NCBI GenBank assembly: GCA_913031305.1
Contig: CAJWEF010000004.1
Coordinates: 1-39,913, forward strand
Origin: an uncultured Acidiferrobacteraceae bacterium
Lineage (GTDB): Bacteria; Pseudomonadota; Gammaproteobacteria; Arenicellales; UBA868
Reading direction: 5' to 3'
Length of the DNA: 39,913 nucleotides
The translations under genes were made by a program, and so were the position numbers. The first letter of the stretch is position 1; every line of letters starts with the position of its first letter. Shown one piece after another: positions 16,751 through 25,709 of the stretch. The notes beneath the pieces are model-generated. The model was given only the letters and a program-made list of their open reading frames with translations, ran no database searches and was not told the DNA's origin.

Positions 16751-17620
16751 ATGAGCGACAACCCTTTTGTCACAGTGGTAACCCAGGAGAGTTTCCCAAC
16801 CGAGGTGACTCAACGTTCGGCGGCCGTGCCTGTGCTGGTAGATTTTTGGGCCGACTGGTGCGCGCCATGCAAGATGCTCGCACCCGTTCTGGAAAAGCTT
16901 GCTCTCGAATACGAAGGCAAATTTTTGATGGCCAAAATTAACACCGAGGTTGAACGCGATCTAGCTGCTCAATACGCAGTACGCAGCCTTCCTACAGTGA
17001 AAGTATTTCGCCACGGTGCGCCGGTTGACGAATTCATGGGCGCGCTACCGGAAAGCGCGGTACGGGAAGTCATTGAGCGCCATATTGAACGGCCTGCCGA
17101 TCTCGATATAGCCGAAGCGGCGGACTTGGCCGACAGTGGTAATGTCGAGGCCGCTCTCACACTGCTTAAAGAGTCTTTGACTGATGATCCGGGGTACAGT
17201 CCGCTCCGGGTCGCCCTCGCCCAGCAGCAATTAAATACTAAAGACGCCCAGGGTGCGCTAGAAACCCTGGCAGAGCTGCCTCTTGTGGCAAAGCAGGAAG
17301 AAGAAACCAAGACATTGCAAGCTCGGATCGAACTGGCCCTTAGCGCCGGTGAAACATGCGATACCGACGGATTAGCCCAGAGGATCGCTCAGAATCCCAA
17401 TGACCTGTCTGCACGTATCCGCTTGGCCGGCGGCCTCTTCCATCAGCCAGGACAGGTGGAGCCCGCAATGACCCAATTGCTCGAAGTAATCAAGCGTGGC
17501 CGGGGCGCTAGCGAAGCCGACCAGGCTCGCCAGACCCTGCTACAGATATTCGCCAGCCTGGGTAACCAGGACCAACGGGTCGGCCGTTACCGTCGACTGT
17601 TGGCGCAGGCATTGAATTGA
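16751..17620 (+). CDS. cnoX: CnoX/YbbN-type co-chaperone: thioredoxin domain fused to TPR region
   Basis: A 289-residue protein with an N-terminal thioredoxin domain (about 5-110, redox motif WADWCAPCK with C37 and C40) and a C-terminal alpha-helical TPR-like region (about 115-289). This domain order and length are those of CnoX (YbbN), a chaperedoxin that protects substrates from oxidation and hands them to GroEL. Both active-site cysteines are kept here, unlike E. coli YbbN, which is reported to lack the canonical pair. This protein may therefore retain disulfide reductase activity. It is convergent with xerD, only 23 bases away, with no visible terminator. Confidence 0.9.
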   Translation: MSDNPFVTVVTQESFPTEVTQRSAAVPVLVDFWADWCAPCKMLAPVLEKLALEYEGKFLMAKINTEVERDLAAQYAVRSLPTVKVFRHGAPVDEFMGALPESAVREVIERHIERPADLDIAEAADLADSGNVEAALTLLKESLTDDPGYSPLRVALAQQQLNTKDAQGALETLAELPLVAKQEEETKTLQARIELALSAGETCDTDGLAQRIAQNPNDLSARIRLAGGLFHQPGQVEPAMTQLLEVIKRGRGASEADQARQTLLQIFASLGNQDQRVGRYRRLLAQALN

Positions 17621-17643
17621 CCGCAATGTCCGTGCCACAAGGA

Positions 17644-18540
17644 TCAACCGCGTGGGTGGTGCGTGCCGTGTAGCGACTGCAATCTTGCCCGGGCGACATG
17701 GGTATAGATCTGAGTTGTCGAAAGATCTGTGTGTCCTAGCAACATCTGTACGCTGCGTAAATCGGCGCCATGGTTCAGTAGATGGGTTGCGAAAGCATGC
17801 CGCAACGAATGCGGTGAGAATTCTGCACCAATGCCCGCTTGTTGAGCATAACGCTTGATGAGCTGCCAAAATGCCTGGCGAGTCATCGGCCCTCCCCGAC
17901 GTGTCACAAAAACGGCATCGGTCAATTGCGCCTTCAGGAGGTCTGAACGAGCCTGTCCGAGGTACTCGCCCAGGCTCTCAGACGCCTCCTCCCCCAATGG
18001 CACGATCCGCTCTCGCCCGCCCTTTCCTACCACCCTGACCAGTCCGGTAGTCAGATCAAGCTCGTTGAGTGTCAGGCCTACCAACTCGGATACGCGTAGG
18101 CCGCTGGCATACATGGTTTCGAGCATGGCGCGGTCTCGGCTTCCCAGGGCGGTATCCCTGGGAGGCGTTGACAATAGTTTTTCAACGCCTTGTTCGCTTA
18201 TATTTTTTGGAAGGGGTCGGCCGATGACAGGAGAACGGACATCTGCTGTTGGGTCTGCCTGAGTACGGCCTTGTATCAAAAGATAACGGTAGAAACGGCG
18301 CAGAGTCGATAAGTGTCTCGCGGAGGATCTCGGGCTCAGTCCCGCCCGTACATTAGCGGCGAGGTAGGCCAACAGATCCGCGCGGGTCGCCTGCTCAAGG
18401 GCCAGTCCTTTTTTTGCCAGCCAGCTTTGAAAAGCACGAAGGTCTGCCCGGTAAGCCGCCAAGGTATTGGCACTGAGCCCCGATTCGAGCCAGATTCCGT
18501 CAAGAAACTGATCCAGTAGTTGCGAATCTGGGGAACCCAC
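17644..18540 (-). CDS. xerD: site-specific tyrosine recombinase XerD
   Basis: A 298-residue tyrosine recombinase with an N-terminal SAM-like DNA-binding domain (about 8-90) and a C-terminal catalytic domain. Catalytic residues are visible: R in YASGLRVSELVGL, the HSLRHAFATHLLNHGADLR box (H and R), the histidine in LLGHTDLSTTQ and the nucleophile Y in QIYTHVA. The C-terminal box is the XerD rather than XerC type. It resolves chromosome dimers at dif with XerC and FtsK. The start is GTG at 18540, which gives the usual XerD N-terminus. It is separated from the upstream TPR-like gene by 2 bases. Confidence 0.94.
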   Translation of the reverse strand: MGSPDSQLLDQFLDGIWLESGLSANTLAAYRADLRAFQSWLAKKGLALEQATRADLLAYLAANVRAGLSPRSSARHLSTLRRFYRYLLIQGRTQADPTADVRSPVIGRPLPKNISEQGVEKLLSTPPRDTALGSRDRAMLETMYASGLRVSELVGLTLNELDLTTGLVRVVGKGGRERIVPLGEEASESLGEYLGQARSDLLKAQLTDAVFVTRRGGPMTRQAFWQLIKRYAQQAGIGAEFSPHSLRHAFATHLLNHGADLRSVQMLLGHTDLSTTQIYTHVARARLQSLHGTHHPRG

Positions 18541-18542
18541 AC

Positions 18543-20522
18543 TCAGTTACCTTCTTGAGCGCGCAGACGCCCCAGCTGCAGTTGGGCGAGTCGATATCGC
18601 AACTTGGCCTGCAATTTCGGGTCGGTCGTGTCGCCCAGAAGCTGATGATAGATGACGCCGGCATCATCATACAGAGCGCCAGATTCCAATTCCTGGCCGG
18701 CCCGATACAGTGCACTTCGGCTCCAAGGATCAGCGGTCGCGCCAGCCCAAGCGGCCGATTCAACAAAATAGGCCGCACTACGTATATGGTCATCCAACTC
18801 GGCCCACGACTGCGCAACCCAGTACAGCAACTCGCGTTTCTGGCCAGGGGTCTGAACCAGAGGTGTCACCACTTGGAACAGTTCCAATGCGAGGCGATGT
18901 TTCCCCAGAAATTGCAGGTCAAACATTACTTGCATCACCTGATCAAGGCTCGCGGGCGCCATTGCCTGAAGTTGGGTGAGCCAAACCTTCAGCTCGGCGG
19001 CTCCACCGCCTGCGTTACCCCCCAGGATTTGAAGCCGTGCCGAGCGCAAAACCCAGGCCCCGTGATTAACCCCTTGCGGTGGTCCGTCAATCATCGATTG
19101 CAGATCCGCCGCACGCCCAAAATCGGACTCGGCCAACGCCTGATCCACCAGTAATAGCAGAGTCTCATCTTCTAAGTCGGAATAACGCCCAAGTAGCCCG
19201 TTCTGGCCATAAAACGAACCGAGCAATCCCGCGTATCCCTGATCCAGCAACTGACGCACTAACCATGAATGGGCCAGTTGTTGTTCGCGCCGTGGCAGAG
19301 CCAGTGTTAATAGATAAACGCAAAGCGATCTTGCCGCGACGGCGTCAAGATTACCGCCGGTGGCAAGCGTTTTCCACGCGGTGATTGCCTGGTCATCCAG
19401 TAATGAAAGGTCCTTAAGAACGGTTTGGCCAAGCGCCCGGTAAGATTTGATGAGCGAGTCACTATCTTGCTTTGGCAAAAGCGGATCTGCCTTGGCCTTA
19501 TGCAATAAAAGATACTCAATCGCAGCAACGTGCAATCGCGCATAACCCACTTCGGAGGCTACTTCTGCCAACATCGCGTGCCGAGTAGATTCGAGCCGAA
19601 CAAGTTCTGCCGGAATGAGCACGGCATCGAGCCGTGTCAGGGCGAGATCGATGGGTAAAGTACCGCTGCGCCATTCGGCATAGGCCCGCCACAGCTGTGC
19701 CTCATAGGACTGGACTCCGATCAACTGGAAAACAGCGTCCTTCGGGCGCTGCCCCGCTAAGGCAATGCGTGCCCTCAGTAATTGCCAGGAGGTTTCATCA
19801 GGGGCATATTCCAACTGGTAGCGCTGCGCTGCGATCTCGGCATCAGCTACGAGTCCTTGGGCAATATAAGCCTTGATGATATTGCGCCGTATTTCCTGAA
19901 CCGCACCAGGGTCGAATTGACCTTCAGCGAGAAGTGCCCGAGAAACCGCTTGAGCACGACTCCCTTTCGCCACCATCAATAAAGCACTACTGAGTCTGAG
20001 CCCTACTTCAAGAAACTCAGAGCCGGGCTGTTCCTCAAACCGCCGAGTCAGTTCAGTGATCAGCGTGTCCCAGCGACCCTGCTCTTCGAGAAGCTCCCAG
20101 CGCTCACGCGCTCGCGTCAGCATCGCCTCCTCATCCGTCGCCGGCAGAGCCCCCAGCACGCGCAACGCCAGCTGCCTCAAGCCGCGGTCCTTAAAACCGT
20201 GAATAGACGCGCTACCCAGTGCGAGCGAAAAAGGAGTTGAGGCAAGAGCGGGTTCCTGCGCCCAAAGGGCAGATGCTATTGAGCGAGGTGCAGAACGATC
20301 CCCTTTGATCTCCGTTTGAAATTGAACATTGAGATCAAGGCCGCCAATTGGCGCAGGCCGAGCGGTGAAAAGGGGTACCGCGCCCTCCTGGCCAAAGGCG
20401 GGAGTACCAGTAATAAGGGAAATACCCGCCACCAAGGTGGATACCATGGCAACAACGACAGCCACGTCGAACCGGCAACAGCACGATGCAACGCCTGCCA
20501 TGCGGTGGGTTGCGGGTCTCAT
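18543..20522 (-). CDS. large secreted TPR-like protein of unknown function
   Basis: A protein of 659 residues from the ATG at 20522, with a signal peptide (hydrophobic core FDVAVVVAMVSTLVAGISLI, likely cleavage near TPAFG/Q). The remainder is alpha-helical with TPR/HEAT-like repeating patterns, for example AALLMVAKGSRAQ, AYIAQGLVADAEIAAQRYQLEYAP and LRYRLAQLQLG at the end. No catalytic motif is visible. The frame continues upstream to 20687, but that would overlap the end of rplS; ATGs at 20522 (AGG upstream) or 20501 avoid this. It lies between rplS and xerD with 2 bases to xerD, so it is co-transcribed with a housekeeping gene. I do not recognise a named family. A periplasmic scaffold role is a guess. 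Confidence 0.75.
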   Translation of the reverse strand: MRPATHRMAGVASCCCRFDVAVVVAMVSTLVAGISLITGTPAFGQEGAVPLFTARPAPIGGLDLNVQFQTEIKGDRSAPRSIASALWAQEPALASTPFSLALGSASIHGFKDRGLRQLALRVLGALPATDEEAMLTRARERWELLEEQGRWDTLITELTRRFEEQPGSEFLEVGLRLSSALLMVAKGSRAQAVSRALLAEGQFDPGAVQEIRRNIIKAYIAQGLVADAEIAAQRYQLEYAPDETSWQLLRARIALAGQRPKDAVFQLIGVQSYEAQLWRAYAEWRSGTLPIDLALTRLDAVLIPAELVRLESTRHAMLAEVASEVGYARLHVAAIEYLLLHKAKADPLLPKQDSDSLIKSYRALGQTVLKDLSLLDDQAITAWKTLATGGNLDAVAARSLCVYLLTLALPRREQQLAHSWLVRQLLDQGYAGLLGSFYGQNGLLGRYSDLEDETLLLLVDQALAESDFGRAADLQSMIDGPPQGVNHGAWVLRSARLQILGGNAGGGAAELKVWLTQLQAMAPASLDQVMQVMFDLQFLGKHRLALELFQVVTPLVQTPGQKRELLYWVAQSWAELDDHIRSAAYFVESAAWAGATADPWSRSALYRAGQELESGALYDDAGVIYHQLLGDTTDPKLQAKLRYRLAQLQLGRLRAQEGN

Positions 20523-20589
20523 CCGACCTGCCAACTGGAAGATTAGTGGGCGCGAAACACCGCCAATCACCGGGATCCGCTCACCGCAG

Positions 20590-20937
20590 TCAGGAAATTT
20601 TCTCGCGAATCCGTGCTGATTTCCCGGTGCGCCCACGCAGGTAGTACAGTTTTGCCCGTCGGACTGCGCCGCGCCTGCGGACCTCAATGCTGGCCACTAA
20701 CGGGCTGTGTGTCTGGAAAACCCGTTCGACCCCTTCACCGTAAGAAATCTTACGTACGGTGAATGATGAATTGAGGCCACGATTCTTACGGGCAATAACC
20801 ACACCCTCGAATGCCTGAAGGCGCTCCCGGGCACCCTCCTTCACCTTGACTTGGACACGAACAGTGTCACCTGGGCGGAACTCCGGCAGGTCTGTTTTAA
20901 CCTGTTCGCTTTCCAACTGCTCAATAATGTTCGTCAT
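20590..20937 (-). CDS. rplS: 50S ribosomal protein L19
   Basis: A 115-residue protein with the L19 hallmarks [33 protein letters not shown] (split across the N-terminal third) and a basic C-terminus ending [18 protein letters not shown]. Length equals the bacterial norm. L19 lies at the 30S-50S interface. It is the last gene of the rpsP-rimM-trmD-rplS cluster, 11 bases after trmD, with GGAGAG upstream of the ATG. No terminator is apparent before the next gene. Confidence 0.97.
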   Translation of the reverse strand: MTNIIEQLESEQVKTDLPEFRPGDTVRVQVKVKEGARERLQAFEGVVIARKNRGLNSSFTVRKISYGEGVERVFQTHSPLVASIEVRRRGAVRRAKLYYLRGRTGKSARIREKIS

Positions 20938-20948
20938 CTGGAACTCTC

Positions 20949-21683
20949 CTATTTTTCGTATTGCTGCCTGAACGATTCCAGTAACGAGCGCTCTTCATCG
21001 TTCAACTCTCTTTGCGCCAGTAAATCTGGCCGTCTCAGCCATGTCTGGCCCAAGGCCTGTTTTAATCGCCAACGCCGAATTTCTTCATGGTTTCCCGTCA
21101 GTAACGGGGCCGGTACCTCTACACCTTCAAACACTTCAGGCCGCGTGTACTGCGACCAATCCAGTAACCCTGCGCTGAATGATTCAGTCTTAACCGAATC
21201 ATCGTTACCCAGTACACCAGGCAGGTATCTTACCAGTGCTTCAATCAGCACCATCGCCGGCAGCTCTCCACCAGGGAGCACATAATCGCCGATGGATAAC
21301 TCCTCGTCCACCTCGCGCTCCAGCAAACGCTGATCGACGCCCTCATAACGCCCCGCCAACAGCACCAGGGCAGGCTCCGTCGCGAGGATCCGCACCCGTT
21401 CCTGGGTTAATCGAGGCCCCTGCGGGCTAAGGTAGATCACCTTACCTCCACCGGCAGAGCGAGCCGACCGGATAGCCCCAGCCAGTGGCGGCGCCATCAT
21501 CACCATGCCAGGCCCACCACCATAGGGCCGGCCATCCACCCGGCGGTACCTGTCATGACAGAAATCCCGCGGATCCCATAACTCGAGTCGCAACTTCTCG
21601 TTCTCAAGTGCGACCCGGGTCATTCCAAAGTCCCGTACCGCATCAAACATCTGCGGAAAAATGCTAACTACGTCTATGCGCAT
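20949..21683 (-). CDS. trmD: tRNA (guanine-37-N1)-methyltransferase TrmD
   Basis: A SPOUT-class methyltransferase of 244 residues. The SAM-binding trefoil knot is visible in [28 protein letters not shown] and [19 protein letters not shown]. It forms m1G37 in tRNAs reading CNN codons, which prevents +1 frameshifting. The neighbours rimM upstream (41-base gap) and rplS downstream (11-base gap) are the standard gammaproteobacterial order. The ATG at 21683 gives the usual N-terminus, beginning with a beta strand ([12 protein letters not shown]). Confidence 0.97.
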   Translation of the reverse strand: MRIDVVSIFPQMFDAVRDFGMTRVALENEKLRLELWDPRDFCHDRYRRVDGRPYGGGPGMVMMAPPLAGAIRSARSAGGGKVIYLSPQGPRLTQERVRILATEPALVLLAGRYEGVDQRLLEREVDEELSIGDYVLPGGELPAMVLIEALVRYLPGVLGNDDSVKTESFSAGLLDWSQYTRPEVFEGVEVPAPLLTGNHEEIRRWRLKQALGQTWLRRPDLLAQRELNDEERSLLESFRQQYEK

Positions 21684-21724
21684 ACTTAAAATTGCGCCCC
21701 CAACGTCACAACTGCCCCGAGCGC

Positions 21725-22234
21725 TCAGAAACTTTTATCCCAGTCCACCTCGATCTGCCCGGCTTCTAAGTCGACTTGCCGAATCACGTCCGGGCCGTAA
21801 GGGATTAACCGCTCACGGTCTCCAGCCAGTACCAGCACGTCATTGGCACCGGTCTCCATCAGGTGATCCACCCGACCCAGCGACTCACCGGCCAAATTAA
21901 TGACTTCCAATCCTTCCAGCTGATACCAAAAATATTCCCCAGCCTGGGGCGATTCCAGCCACTTCGGATCTACCGCAACATCCATTCCGATCAGTGTGAG
22001 CGCCTGGTCCCGGTCGTCGCAGCCCTTCAGGTGCGCCACCACGCCCTTACCTTGCCGCCGCCCATCTAGCACGGCTACTTCTTTCCACATTTCGCCTTGC
22101 CGCAAGAGCCAGCGCGGATGAGCGAGTATCGCGCCGCGCTCACGCGAGTAATCAAAAACACGCACCCATCCCTTAATTCCAAAAACACCACTCACTTGAC
22201 CGACAATGAGCGGTTGGGCTGCCAGTGCTGGCAT
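21725..22234 (-). CDS. rimM: ribosome maturation factor RimM
   Basis: A 169-residue 16S rRNA processing protein that binds S19 and helps 30S head maturation. The N-terminal RimM domain (VGQVSGVFGIKGWVRVFDYS) and C-terminal PRC-barrel (GEYFWYQLEGLEVINLAGESLGRVDHLMETGANDVL, in parts) are clear. The frame is open upstream to 22348, but that would run into rpsP. The ATG at 22234 gives the expected start and follows the rpsP stop by 38 bases. Confidence 0.96.
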   Translation of the reverse strand: MPALAAQPLIVGQVSGVFGIKGWVRVFDYSRERGAILAHPRWLLRQGEMWKEVAVLDGRRQGKGVVAHLKGCDDRDQALTLIGMDVAVDPKWLESPQAGEYFWYQLEGLEVINLAGESLGRVDHLMETGANDVLVLAGDRERLIPYGPDVIRQVDLEAGQIEVDWDKSF

Positions 22235-22272
22235 CGATTTTGAAGTCCGCCGCCCCCGGCAAACGCAATGGG

Positions 22273-22524
22273 TCAGGCGGCTTTCGTGTCGGCCTGTTTC
22301 AAAAAGGTGGCAACCCGTTCCGAGGGTTGGGCGCCATGGCCTATCCAATATTGCGCACGTTCCCGATCGAGCCGTAATGTTTCTTCGCCGGCGGTTGCCA
22401 TTGGATTAAAGAAACCGATGCGTTCAATGAATCGTCCACGCGGTTGCCGCTTGCGATCTGAAACCACAATCGAATAAAACGGGCGCTTTTTGGAGCCGCC
22501 ACGGGCGAGCCGTATGGTCACCAT
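22273..22524 (-). CDS. rpsP: 30S ribosomal protein S16
   Basis: An 83-residue protein with the S16 pattern [38 protein letters not shown] and a C-terminal [13 protein letters not shown] segment. Size is normal. It is the first gene of the rpsP-rimM-trmD-rplS cluster, 85 bases downstream of ffh, with AGAGGA upstream of the ATG. Confidence 0.97.
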   Translation of the reverse strand: MVTIRLARGGSKKRPFYSIVVSDRKRQPRGRFIERIGFFNPMATAGEETLRLDRERAQYWIGHGAQPSERVATFLKQADTKAA

Positions 22525-22552
22525 TTAATAATTCCTCTTAAAAAATCCGTTA

Positions 22553-22589
22553 AACCAGTCAATTTTAACATAGTTTGTATCCTTTGAAA
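22553..22589 (-). promoter_or_regulatory. AT-rich candidate promoter region of rpsP
   Basis: Between ffh and rpsP the minus strand carries TAAAAT and, just after it, TTGACT, within an AT-rich stretch unlike the flanking genes. TAAAAT could be a -10 box with a weak -35 (GTTTCA) 17 bases upstream. The exact elements are uncertain; the rpsP cluster may also be read from the ffh promoter. Confidence 0.25.
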
Positions 22590-22609
22590 CCCAAAACCCG
22601 TAGCCAACT

Positions 22610-23974
22610 TTAACGGGCAAACGGATTACCTGTGCCCGGCATAGCACCTTTCATCTGCCCCATCATCCGTGCCAGCCCCCCTTTCCCTTTAGCCTTTTTC
22701 ATCATCTTTTGCATCTGGGTAAACTGTTTGAGCAGGCGGTTGACCTCCTGCACCTGAGTGCCCGACCCAGCAGCGATGCGTCGTTTACGTGATCCTTTTA
22801 TCACCGCTGGAAAAGTACGCTCCCCGGGTGTCATTGAATTAATGATTGCAATCAATCGGCCAGTCTCGCCACCGCCAGCCTGAGCCCGGGCTGCTGCAGG
22901 CAGCTCGGATGCGCCAGGCAATTTCTCTATTAAACCCCCCAGGCCGCCCATCTGTTCAACCTGAACCAATTGGTCGCGAAAGTCTTCAAAATCAAAGCCT
23001 TTGCCCTTTCTCAGCTTGCGAGCCATTTTCTGAGCCTGACCCTCGTCAACGCTACGCTGCACTTCCTCAACCAGGCCGACAACGTCTCCCATTCCCAGAA
23101 TCCGGGAGGCAACCCGATCGGGGTGGAAGGCTTCCAGTGCATCGCTTGCCTCACCTACGCCGAGGAACTTGATCGGCTTTGATGTGACCTCACGAATTGA
23201 CAACGCTGCGCCGCCGCGCGCATCGCCGTCGGCTTTGGTCAGGATAATGCCTGTAAGCGTCAGCGCCTCGTTAAAGGCGCGCGCACTATTGACGGCGTCC
23301 TGGCCAATCATGCTGTCAACGACAAACAAGGTCTCAACCGGATCGACGGCCGCATGAATCTGGGCAATCTCGGCCATCATTTCGTCATCCACATGCAAAC
23401 GTCCTGCCGTATCCACAATCAGAACGTCATCGGCGCCAACCCGGGCCTGAGCCAGGGCATCGGTCGCAATCGCGACTGGATCATGCCCTTTTGCATGAAA
23501 ACGGGCACCGACCTGATCTGCCAGTTGACGAAGCTGCTCCATAGCCGCGGGCCGATAGACATCGACGCTGGTCAGCAACACCTGCTTTTTTTCCCGCTCT
23601 TGTAAAAACCGCGCGAGCTTTGCCGCACTGGTGGTCTTTCCTGCGCCCTGCAGTCCCGCCAGCAGTATTACTGCCGGGGGGCGAGATACAAGATTAAGGC
23701 TTTCGTTTCGCTCGCCCATCAAAGTGACCAGTTCGTCATGAACCACTTTGATCACCGCCTGGCCTGGGCTGAGACTCTCGAGCACTTCTGTCCCCGCGGC
23801 CCGTGCGCGAACCCGCTCGAGGAAAGTCCGAACCACTGGAAGCGCCACATCAGCCTCGAGCAATGCAATACGCACCTCGCGGATGGCATCGCGAATATTG
23901 TCGTCATTCAGGCGGCCGCGGCCCGTTAGGCCCTTAAAAGTCGCTTTAAGCCTGTCGCTGAGTTGGGGGAACAT
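22610..23974 (-). CDS. ffh: signal recognition particle protein Ffh (SRP54)
   Basis: A 454-residue GTPase that, with 4.5S RNA, targets nascent membrane proteins to FtsY. An N domain (1-90) is followed by the G domain with LAGLQGAGKTTSAAKLARF (G1), DVYRPAAMEQLRQLA, VDTAGRLHVD (G3) and TKADGDARGGAAL (G4/G5 region), and a Met-rich C-terminal M domain (FTQMQKMMKKAKGKGG, ARMMGQMKGAMPG). Length is normal. It is divergent from the ypjD-like gene and followed by rpsP, the typical gammaproteobacterial arrangement. Confidence 0.97.
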   Translation of the reverse strand: MFPQLSDRLKATFKGLTGRGRLNDDNIRDAIREVRIALLEADVALPVVRTFLERVRARAAGTEVLESLSPGQAVIKVVHDELVTLMGERNESLNLVSRPPAVILLAGLQGAGKTTSAAKLARFLQEREKKQVLLTSVDVYRPAAMEQLRQLADQVGARFHAKGHDPVAIATDALAQARVGADDVLIVDTAGRLHVDDEMMAEIAQIHAAVDPVETLFVVDSMIGQDAVNSARAFNEALTLTGIILTKADGDARGGAALSIREVTSKPIKFLGVGEASDALEAFHPDRVASRILGMGDVVGLVEEVQRSVDEGQAQKMARKLRKGKGFDFEDFRDQLVQVEQMGGLGGLIEKLPGASELPAAARAQAGGGETGRLIAIINSMTPGERTFPAVIKGSRKRRIAAGSGTQVQEVNRLLKQFTQMQKMMKKAKGKGGLARMMGQMKGAMPGTGNPFAR

Positions 23975-24169
23975 ATCTGTTGTCCAGGATTGCTGCGTGG
24001 TCCAACGCCTGCTAAGACGCCAAACAGCAATGAAACCTTACGCAGTTGGGATAAAATCAGGAAATCATAAATCTTAAGAGCATCTATTTTACATGGTCAT
24101 TGAATCTGATCAGCAACTCAAAGTCCCCGTTGGAAGAATCATCTGGCCGGCCAATGGCATCACAGACCC

Positions 24170-24979
24170 ATGACAGAATTGTTTAGCCTCACCGCCGCGC
24201 TGTTTTACCTTACTGCGACCGTTGTCATTCTTCGTCAGAATAGCGGACCTGCAGACTCGCCTCGCAACCGATCATTTGCAGCCCTGCTCGCTTACCTCGC
24301 CGCCGGCGCTCATGGCTTCAGTTTGGTGCCATTGGGGCTGTCTACCGAAGGGATAAACCTCGCCCTGGGCACTACGCTGTCCTTGATCGGTTTTGTCGTG
24401 GTTATCCTTTACTTGATTGCTCGATTACTCCAGCCCGTCCATATTCTTGGCGTATTGGTGTTTCCCGCTGCCACCCTGGGAGTCACAATAGGCTGGCTTT
24501 TCCCGGGGGATACTTACGCGATTCACTTACAAGGCACGACCGGGCTGGCTCATATCCTCGGCGCGGGCCTTGCCTATGCCCTTCTCAGTCTTGCGCTGGC
24601 TCAGGCACTGCTCCTCAGCGCCCAGGACTGGACCCTCAAACACAAGCACTCCAAGGGGATTTTCTCCGCGCTTCCCCCGATCCAGACCATGGAAACCATT
24701 TTATTCCAACTGGTGTATATCGGATTTACACTCCTGAGTATTACCCTGGTAAGCGGTGCGCTCTCGTCTGGACAGATGTTCGGCAATGCCTTTTTGCTTA
24801 ACCACCACACGCTGCTGGCACTGCTGGCGTGGATCAGCCTTGTAATCCTTATATCCGGCCGGCTTATTTTTGGCTGGCGCGGGCGCATCGCTGTCCTTTG
24901 GACGGGCGCCGGATTCGCTCTTCTGGCATTGGGCTATTTCGGAACCAGGTTTGTCCTGGAGGTCATGCTAAGCCCCTAA
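24170..24979 (+). CDS. ypjD: CcsA-like inner membrane protein YpjD
   Basis: A polytopic membrane protein of 269 residues with about eight hydrophobic helices and a cytochrome c assembly (CcsA)-type region around HLQGTTGLAHILGAGLAYALLSL and LLNHHTLLALLAWISLVILI, including conserved-looking histidines. In gammaproteobacteria the ypjD gene lies divergent from ffh exactly as here, which supports the call. The role of YpjD is poorly defined; the family relationship suggests heme handling. A 195-base divergent region separates it from ffh, in which I see no clear promoter. Confidence 0.88.
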   Translation: MTELFSLTAALFYLTATVVILRQNSGPADSPRNRSFAALLAYLAAGAHGFSLVPLGLSTEGINLALGTTLSLIGFVVVILYLIARLLQPVHILGVLVFPAATLGVTIGWLFPGDTYAIHLQGTTGLAHILGAGLAYALLSLALAQALLLSAQDWTLKHKHSKGIFSALPPIQTMETILFQLVYIGFTLLSITLVSGALSSGQMFGNAFLLNHHTLLALLAWISLVILISGRLIFGWRGRIAVLWTGAGFALLALGYFGTRFVLEVMLSP

Positions 24980-25037
24980 AAATAACGCCACGCTGGGCTT
25001 TTAAGGATAATGGACTTTCGAGCCTGATCAAAAACGT

Positions 25038-25649
25038 TCAGATCACCTGAAAATGACAGTCCTTGGGTGGAGCACCCCCCTCGCCGTGAATGGGTAGGAT
25101 GTCCTGTGGGCAGCTCGAAAAAGCAAGGTAACAGTCCATCTCAGCCTGCAGCACGACAAACTGGCCCGGTTTGCACTGAGTGGGCCGAAAATCGACACTG
25201 TTGCGATCGTCCAGTACCGGAATATTCATAAAAATGTTCCACGAACCGGCGATCCTGAACGGCAATGTCACGCCGAGTTCGTGCAGTCCTTCAATCAAGT
25301 TATCCTGACAATTGCGGTGGTAACCCTCAAAACCCAGCAGCCCGTACCGATACCGGTCGCAGGCAGCAATAAAGGTATCGTGGACACCGGGTGTTGTATC
25401 CTCGATCAAGGTAATAATCCCACGCCGTTGATTGGTAACGAAAGTGTCACCGAGCACGGGATTGAGTCGCACATTCGTCGCCCGTGTCGATTCCATCGAC
25501 ATGAACTCATTCAGATCGTAGGCATTTAACGCCCAGCAATCGACAACCTGGGTGCCATAGGTATTGATAAGTTTTACTTTCGCACCCGCCCCAAGGCGTA
25601 CAGCCTTTCCGTGACCTGCCGGAATCCTGACCGGTTCCAATTGACTCAT
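25038..25649 (-). CDS. DUF1989 / urea carboxylase-associated family protein
   Basis: A 203-residue protein with DUF1989 features: an N-terminal IPAGHGKAVRLGAGAKVKLINTYG stretch, QVVDCWALNA, SMESTRATNVRLNPVLGDTF, and a C-terminal PGQFVVLQAEMDCYLAFSSCPQDILP with paired cysteines. Proteins of this family accompany urea carboxylase or amino acid/amine catabolic genes; the function is not settled. The ATG at 25649 has AGGAGG seven bases upstream, which rules out an in-frame ATG 30 bases earlier. It is the last gene of a unit with an FAD oxidoreductase (gap 60 bases) and an enolase-superfamily enzyme. No urea carboxylase gene is in the window. Confidence 0.82.
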   Translation of the reverse strand: MSQLEPVRIPAGHGKAVRLGAGAKVKLINTYGTQVVDCWALNAYDLNEFMSMESTRATNVRLNPVLGDTFVTNQRRGIITLIEDTTPGVHDTFIAACDRYRYGLLGFEGYHRNCQDNLIEGLHELGVTLPFRIAGSWNIFMNIPVLDDRNSVDFRPTQCKPGQFVVLQAEMDCYLAFSSCPQDILPIHGEGGAPPKDCHFQVI

Positions 25650-25709
25650 CTCGTTCCTCCTATAAAACACATGTTTCAACTAACAGCACCGCGTTGCTTG
25701 GGCAAAAAC

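Noticed and set aside
20523-20687. Upstream extension of the TPR-like protein frame into rplS
   Set aside because: The extension overlaps the conserved C-terminus of ribosomal protein L19, and the signal peptide starts later.
24970-25000. AAGCCC...GGGCTT inverted repeat after ypjD, followed by TTTT
   Set aside because: Only six pairs with a 19-base loop and a short T-run, so too weak to call an intrinsic terminator.
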